Assembly: GCF_044582145.1 (NCBI RefSeq)
Contig: NZ_JBDODO010000013.1
DNA length: 47,467 bases
DNA from: Guyparkeria sp016278265
GTDB taxonomy: Bacteria > Pseudomonadota > Gammaproteobacteria > Halothiobacillales > Halothiobacillaceae
Direction: 5' to 3' (one strand)
Shown: positions 42,730 through 47,467 of the stretch, piece after piece
Layout of the letters: each line of letters begins with the position of its first letter
How positions within the stretch are numbered: the stretch's first letter is position 1
The notes under the pieces: generated by a model
What the model was told of the DNA's origin: nothing
Databases searched by the model: none
What the model saw: only the letters and a program-made list of their open reading frames with translations
Position numbers and translations under genes: made by a program

Positions 42730-43164
42730 ATGGCCCGAAGCCTTGAACAGACCGCTGCCTTTCACGCCCGCCTGGCCGGCTACGCCGGGCTGATCCCGTT
42801 CGTCATCCCACTGCTTGTCCTCTGGTTTGAACCGGCCCATGCCGAGGCGGCGATCGCGGCGCAACACGCCTACGCCGCGCTGATCCTGAGCTTTCTCGGT
42901 GGGATCTACTGGGGGCTGGCCCTGCTGCGACACATGCCGGGCTGGTTCTGGCTGAGCGTGCTGCCCCCACTCTGGGCATGGCCGGCGGTGCTACTCGTTC
43001 CGACCGCGGCGGGCACCCTGATGCTGGCGAGCGGCTTTGCCTTGATGGTGCTCCTGGATGCGGCCGCGCGCCGGCAGGAGATAATCCGGGAATGGTTCTT
43101 CCGCCTTCGCATCACGCTCAGCACGGTGGCGGTGGTGACGTTGCTGCCGGGCCTGCTTGGATAA
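42730..43164 (+). CDS. DUF3429 family membrane protein
   Basis: 144 residues with four to five membrane helices. The typical pattern YAALILSFLGGIYWGLAL (with the GGIxWGxAL core) marks DUF3429, a family of unknown function in Proteobacteria. The ATG at 42730 is preceded by GAGGAG. An open frame upstream overlaps the tRNA and is not coding. It stands alone after the tRNA terminator. Confidence 0.82.
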   Translation: MARSLEQTAAFHARLAGYAGLIPFVIPLLVLWFEPAHAEAAIAAQHAYAALILSFLGGIYWGLALLRHMPGWFWLSVLPPLWAWPAVLLVPTAAGTLMLASGFALMVLLDAAARRQEIIREWFFRLRITLSTVAVVTLLPGLLG

Positions 43165-43214
43165 CACCGAGTCGACCGCCGGAATCCATCCCGGGCCATC
43201 ATTTCAGGGCAGCC

Positions 43215-43487
43215 GTTCGTCCGTGTAGAGGCAAACCCGGTTGTGCCCCGCTCCTTGGCCCGATAGAGGGCGCGGTCTGCCCGGGCGAGGATCTGGGAGA
43301 CCGGTTCGGTGCCTTCAGCGCAGTAGGCGCCGACACTCACCGCAGTGGCCTGTCCTCCGACGGCGACATTGGCCTCGACACGCGCCCGCAGCCGCTCGGC
43401 GACCGTCTCCATGTGTGCCTCGGTTGACGGGTACAGCATCACCAGGAATTCGTCGCCACCCCACCGGCGGGACACGTCATAGCCGCG
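43215..43487 (-). pseudogene. Diguanylate cyclase (GGDEF) fragment, 5' truncated
   Basis: The minus-strand frame reads RRWGGDEFLVMLYPST, followed by ERLRARVEANV, VSVGAYCAEG and ADRALYRAKERG: the C-terminal half of a GGDEF domain including the GGDEF active site. In-frame TAG stops at 43488 lie right upstream, so helix and binding parts of the N-terminal half are lost. The short frame starting with GTG at 43475 could be translated but lacks the first GTP-binding half. I treat it as a remnant. Confidence 0.7.
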
Positions 43488-43641
43488 CTATGCCTCACGC
43501 CCGCCCCGGCTTTTCTGCTCGCCAGCACCTTGGCGTCAATATCCAAGGGAACCATCACGGTTCATTGCTGGACCCCACACACGGATCGCCGTATAAAAGT
43601 CGACTTGACGATCCTTCTTCCAATCGACAGGGATGCCATCC
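43488..43641. other. Spacer before the hybrid kinase gene
   Basis: About 150 bases between the GGDEF remnant and the kinase with no recognised gene. It should carry the kinase promoter, but no convincing -35/-10 pair was seen. Confidence 0.35.
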
Positions 43642-46371
43642 ATGCGCGTGGCCCGTTCGGTCCGACACGTAATCACCGTCTGCCTGCTGCTGTGTGCCAA
43701 CGCACTGGCACTACCGGGGGGAACAACCCACGCCTCCGACCTGCCGACCGATCCGCGTACCCCGCTCTCGCTGGACGGCCCGTGGGAGTTCCATTGGAAC
43801 ACCTTCCTCTCACCCGCGGACCAGCGCAGCCCGACACCCGAGGCGACCGTTCGCCTGCCCAGCAGCTGGACACAGATCGAGGTCGACGGCGCCCCCCTGC
43901 CCCCCCAGGGTCATGCCAGCTACCGGTTGCGCCTCGAACTGGGTGACGACCGACCCGAGTCGCTGCTGCTGCGAGTCCCCCTGATCTACTCGGCCTACCG
44001 GCTCTACGTCGATGGCGAGGAAGTCGCAAGCGTCGGCACGCCGGCCAGCACCCAAGCCGATGCCCGCCCCGACTACGGGCAACGAACCGTGTGGATCGAC
44101 CAGCCAGGAGAGACGATCGACATCCTGCTCCATGTGAGCAACTTCAGCGCACGCATCGCTGGCATTCCACGACCAATCGAAATCGGCACGCCAGAGGCCG
44201 TCCAGGGCCTGTGGGCAATCGAATTGATCACGACCAGTGCATTGATGCTGATCGGTCTGTCGCAGCTGATCCTGTTCGTGATTCGTCGCCGCGAGCGCGC
44301 CTACCTGTTCTTCGGCCTGACCGTGATCTTCTGGTCGATCCAGACCACCCTGTCAGCCCAGTTGCTCGAGGCGATGGGGCTACATATCCCGATCCAGTTG
44401 GCCCGACCGCTCGACGGCTTCTCGGCACTCGCCGCCGGCATTAGCTATCTGTGGTTCCTCTCGGCCCTGTTCCCGCGCGAGCTTCCACCCCGCCTCGTCC
44501 GCTGGACCGCCTTGCCGGTGATCGTCTACTTGCTGATTGCCCTTGCCGACCCGGGACTCGTCCGTAGCGTCACCATCGGCTGGCTGCTCTATCTCGTCGT
44601 CGCTCTGCTGGGCCTTGCATTGCTCGCCCTCATGCAGGCGGTCCGACGCAATCGTCCCGATGCGGGCCTGACCCTGTTGGGCAGCGGCATCGTCGCGCTT
44701 ACGGCCGCCCTGCAGATCTACTGGTTCAACGAGGCGGGCGCGCGCGATGCGGTGGCCAGCGTGGGCGTCCTAGCGGCCATGAGCCTGCATAGCCTCGCAC
44801 TGGCCCGACGCAACGCGCGGGCCTTCGAACGCAGCCTGCGTCTGGAGACCGCATTGCGGCGCGCCAACCGATTGAAAGACGAGTTCCTGGCGAACACCTC
44901 GCACGAACTGCGCACCCCGTTGCATGCCATGATCGGCCTGGCCGAATCCCTGCCACGCGAGGATTCGAAAACACGTCAGGGGCTCGATCTGATCATCCAG
45001 AGCGGGCGGCGATTGGCGCGATTGGTGGATGACACCATCTCGTTTACCCAGCTCAAGCACGGTGAGCTGCCGATCCGGCGGCAACCCACCGCGGTTGCCC
45101 CCATGATTGAGCGCGTCATGGCCACCTGCCAGCCCTTGATCGGCGCTCGCCCGTTGGTACTCGAAGCCAAGGTAGAGGAAGGCCTGCCGTCCATTAACGC
45201 CGACCCGGACCGCTTGTACCAGGTACTGTTCAACCTGATCGGCAACGCCATCAAGTTCACCGACGAGGGCCGCATCCGCGTTTCCGCCCGCCGGGAGGAC
45301 AAGCACATTGCGTTTACCGTGGAAGACACCGGTATCGGGATTCCGAAGGACCAACTGGATCGCATGCAGCGACCCTACGAACAAGGGCATGACTCGAGCC
45401 TCGACGGCCGCGGCGGGTTCGGCCTGGACCTTGCCATCAGCCGCGCCCTACTGGAGCGACACGAGAGCGAACTCGTCCTGCAGAGCCAGAGTGGCGTCGG
45501 CACGACGATTCGCTTTTGCCTACCTGTCGCCAAGGACGACAACGTGGCCGCCACCGCACCCACGATCGGGGAAACACGGATCGAATCGCCGGTCCGCCAT
45601 GACCATGGTGAGGAGGCAGAAAACACCACTGGTAGGGAGACGACCATCCTGATCGTCGACGACGACCCCACCGCGGCGGTCGTACTGCAAGAACAACTCC
45701 ACCAGGCCGGTTACCGGACACTGGTTGCCCACTCGGGCACCAGGGCGCTGGAGTTGGCCAGTCAGCGTCGTATCGAGCTGGTGCTCCTGGACGTGATGAT
45801 GCCGGACATGAGTGGCCTGACCGTGTGCCAGCGCCTGCGAGAGGAATTCGACGCCAACACCCTACCGATCATTCTCGTCACAGCCCGCACCCGTCCCGAG
45901 GATGTCGTCGAAGGGCTCGAGGCCGGCGCCAACGACCACCTCGCCAAGCCATTCTGGCGTCAAGAAATGCTGGCGCGCGTCGGGGCTCACCTGCGGGTGC
46001 ACGAAAACGAGCAAATGCGCTGGGCATTGCAGGAAAAAAGCCGCTCCCCGACGGAAAACGAGCCGGAGGACCCGAGGTTGCTGCTGGTCAAGCTGCTCGA
46101 ATGCAGCGTGACCCTCTGGCAGGTACAGACCGGAACCAGCCGCGCCGAACTGGCAGAGAAAAGCCGATTGTGGGCGGTCACCCTGGACGGCTCGGCAAGG
46201 AAAACACGGACGCTGGACCGCTACTTGAATCCCGACACCCTGCCCAAACGGCCACGATGGGGCGTGGTGGTGCGAACCGCGCGGTTCGTGGTCGAGCATC
46301 TCGAATTCGAATCCGATCGCGACACGCTTCGGAGCCGCATCGAATGCTTCGAGCGGATGCTGCCACGATAG
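43642..46371 (+). CDS. Hybrid sensor histidine kinase with 7TM (DISM-type) sensor and receiver
   Basis: 909 residues (start ATG 43642, AGGGA 8 bases upstream; ATG 43633 possible). The order is: signal peptide, a periplasmic beta-rich sensor (to about 190; SLDGPWEFHWN, YRLYVDGEEVAS) of the 7TMR-DISM kind, seven membrane helices (about 195-385), H-box NTSHELRTPLHA with His 421, HATPase (NADPDRLYQVLFNLIGNAIKF, DTGIGIP, GFGLDLA), a receiver with Asp 717 in LLDVMMPD and Lys in LAKPFWRQE, then a C-terminal domain of about 100 residues with TLDRYLNPDTLPKRPRW. The final domain recurs in similar kinases but has no function I can name. It is next to a LapA-like adhesin gene. Confidence 0.88.
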   Translation: MRVARSVRHVITVCLLLCANALALPGGTTHASDLPTDPRTPLSLDGPWEFHWNTFLSPADQRSPTPEATVRLPSSWTQIEVDGAPLPPQGHASYRLRLELGDDRPESLLLRVPLIYSAYRLYVDGEEVASVGTPASTQADARPDYGQRTVWIDQPGETIDILLHVSNFSARIAGIPRPIEIGTPEAVQGLWAIELITTSALMLIGLSQLILFVIRRRERAYLFFGLTVIFWSIQTTLSAQLLEAMGLHIPIQLARPLDGFSALAAGISYLWFLSALFPRELPPRLVRWTALPVIVYLLIALADPGLVRSVTIGWLLYLVVALLGLALLALMQAVRRNRPDAGLTLLGSGIVALTAALQIYWFNEAGARDAVASVGVLAAMSLHSLALARRNARAFERSLRLETALRRANRLKDEFLANTSHELRTPLHAMIGLAESLPREDSKTRQGLDLIIQSGRRLARLVDDTISFTQLKHGELPIRRQPTAVAPMIERVMATCQPLIGARPLVLEAKVEEGLPSINADPDRLYQVLFNLIGNAIKFTDEGRIRVSARREDKHIAFTVEDTGIGIPKDQLDRMQRPYEQGHDSSLDGRGGFGLDLAISRALLERHESELVLQSQSGVGTTIRFCLPVAKDDNVAATAPTIGETRIESPVRHDHGEEAENTTGRETTILIVDDDPTAAVVLQEQLHQAGYRTLVAHSGTRALELASQRRIELVLLDVMMPDMSGLTVCQRLREEFDANTLPIILVTARTRPEDVVEGLEAGANDHLAKPFWRQEMLARVGAHLRVHENEQMRWALQEKSRSPTENEPEDPRLLLVKLLECSVTLWQVQTGTSRAELAEKSRLWAVTLDGSARKTRTLDRYLNPDTLPKRPRWGVVVRTARFVVEHLEFESDRDTLRSRIECFERMLPR

Positions 46372-46528
46372 GCCAGACCCATCGCCCGCCATCAGGTGGC
46401 TCGACCCCGGTTGTACCTTTGGCCAATAGACGAAGGGGGCGTGCTGCTCGACACTCCGTGCACAAAGACACATTTCTACCTGCCGCCTATCCCATTGTGC
46501 AGGTCGAGACACCGACGGAGAGACGGTC

Positions 46529-47467
46529 ATGGCAGAAGCAATCGCGGTTATTCTGGAAGTTGAAGGGGATGTCTGGGCACGCTCGGCAGACGGCGAGATG
46601 CGCATGCTTCGCGCCGGAGATACCGTGTTTGCCGGCGAAACCGTTGTCACCGCCCAAGGGGCTCGAGTCGAGCTCGACCTCAGCAATGGCGACACCGTCC
46701 AGCTAGCCAGCGGCCAGTCCCTGCTGATCTCGCCCGAAATGCTCGCCGAAGCCGAGCCCAGCGCCGACGAGCAAGCGGTGACCGACCCAGGCGTCGCAGA
46801 GGTGCTCGCCCTGCTTGAAGGGGATGGCGACATCCTCGAGGAATTGGAAGCTCCCGCCGCCGGAACGACTGGCGGGGACGCTGGCGGCGGCCGGACACTG
46901 GTCGAAGTCACGCGCATCGTCGAACAGATCGATCCGCTGGCATTCAACTTTGCCGACCCCACCCGTGTACCCAATGAGCCGACACCGGGCGTGACCGGCG
47001 TTGCCGCGGCGGATGAAGCCGTCGAGCCAGTTGAGCCGACCGAACCCACCGCGCCGGAGGAAACGACCCCGGCCATCACCGTCAACCTGGACGACCAGAA
47101 CGCCGAGACCGTCACCGAGAGCCTGATTTCCGGGACCACGACCAAGGTGGAGGCCGGGCAGACGGTCTCCATTACGGTCACCGATGGTGATAACACGGTG
47201 ACCACTAGCGCCATCGTCCAATCGGATGGCAGCTACCAGGTCGTCGAAGACCTGAGCTCGCTGTCCGACGGGGAGCTCACCGCCACGGCCACCGTGAGCG
47301 ACCAGGCCGGCAACGAAGCCACCGACACCGACACGGCCCTACTCGACACCCAGGCCGAGGCCACGATCACGATCGACACCATCGCGGGCGATGACGTGAT
47401 CAACGAGGAAGAATCCGGCGAGACCATCACCATCACTGGTTCCGTCGGCGGTGACGCCGGCGAAGGT
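46529..47467 (+). CDS. LapA-like large adhesin, N-terminal part, 3' end outside window
   Basis: Reading frame open from ATG 46529 to the window edge (313 residues seen). Residues 1-105 (VEGDVWARSADGEMRMLRAG, TAQGARVELDLSNG, in outline) form the retention module of LapA-type adhesins. The motif PAAG at 109-112 matches the LapG protease site (TAAG in Pseudomonas LapA), which is cut when c-di-GMP is low to release the adhesin. Repetitive Ig-like units start after about residue 195: VSITVTDGDNTVT, DLSSLSDGELTATATVSD. Such proteins are thousands of residues long and hold cells to surfaces in biofilms. Type I secretion and LapD/LapG genes must lie elsewhere. Confidence 0.88.
   Translation, partial: MAEAIAVILEVEGDVWARSADGEMRMLRAGDTVFAGETVVTAQGARVELDLSNGDTVQLASGQSLLISPEMLAEAEPSADEQAVTDPGVAEVLALLEGDGDILEELEAPAAGTTGGDAGGGRTLVEVTRIVEQIDPLAFNFADPTRVPNEPTPGVTGVAAADEAVEPVEPTEPTAPEETTPAITVNLDDQNAETVTESLISGTTTKVEAGQTVSITVTDGDNTVTTSAIVQSDGSYQVVEDLSSLSDGELTATATVSDQAGNEATDTDTALLDTQAEATITIDTIAGDDVINEEESGETITITGSVGGDAGEG

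Overview
The window is a dense, high-GC bacterial chromosome segment. Gene order and families (cusRS-type copper sensor, CopA/CopB, CopB-type ATPase, COX15-type heme A synthase, FdxA, SelO, a LapA-type adhesin) suggest a gammaproteobacterium, perhaps a chemolithotrophic or sulfur-oxidising lineage. That placement is an inference from gene content; there is no rRNA or other marker to confirm it.

Layout. 0-1.4 kb: 3' part of a cardiolipin-synthase-like phospholipase D gene. 1.5-4.1 kb: a 2'-5' RNA ligase remnant, then a Fur-box-headed iron uptake operon (cupredoxin, FTR1 permease, predicted outer-membrane protein) closed by a clear terminator. 4.1-11.8 kb: housekeeping and accessory genes, namely a P-type cation ATPase, a LigD-type DNA ligase, convergent ThpR and luciferase-like monooxygenase genes, a DksA-type zinc finger, an AsmA-like protein and a Mut7-C protein. 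11.8-23.1 kb: a copper-resistance island. A CusRS-like two-component system diverges from a CueO-like multicopper oxidase across a perfect ATTACA-N4-TGTAAT box. A SHOCT protein, a DsbA-like protein, a Spy-like protein and a second copper operon (cupredoxin, CopA, CopB, CPH-type copper ATPase, zinc-ribbon membrane protein) follow, the latter with a weaker copy of the box upstream. 23.2-29.1 kb: LpxR-type lipid A deacylase, cytochrome P460, a heme A synthase/PepSY/truncated-CtaB overlapping operon, and a homocysteine methyltransferase. 29.4-33.8 kb: ferredoxin FdxA, a rhodanese, SelO, a possible Fe/2OG dioxygenase, and an RDD membrane protein preceded by its own decayed duplicate.

33.8-42.3 kb is a defence island on the minus strand: hsdM-hsdS-hsdR-mcrB-mcrC, mostly joined by ATGA overlaps, so a type I restriction-modification system and an McrBC system may be read as one unit. 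It starts just upstream of a tRNA-Val(GAC) gene that carries its own promoter and terminator on the opposite strand. 42.7-47.5 kb: a DUF3429 membrane protein, a diguanylate-cyclase remnant, a hybrid sensor kinase and the start of a LapA-like giant adhesin with its LapG-type cleavage motif, suggesting a surface-attachment locus that continues past the window.

The window carries several decayed or duplicated gene pieces (ThpR tail, CtaB head, RDD copy, GGDEF tail, possible hydrolase fragment). The least ordinary things seen are the free-standing copy of the Mut7-C zinc ribbon on a membrane anchor beside the copper ATPase, the retained CtaB stub translationally coupled to PepSY and CtaA, and the triple CxxCGxxPCxC linker inside HsdR. 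I found no CRISPR array, complete insertion sequence or prophage.
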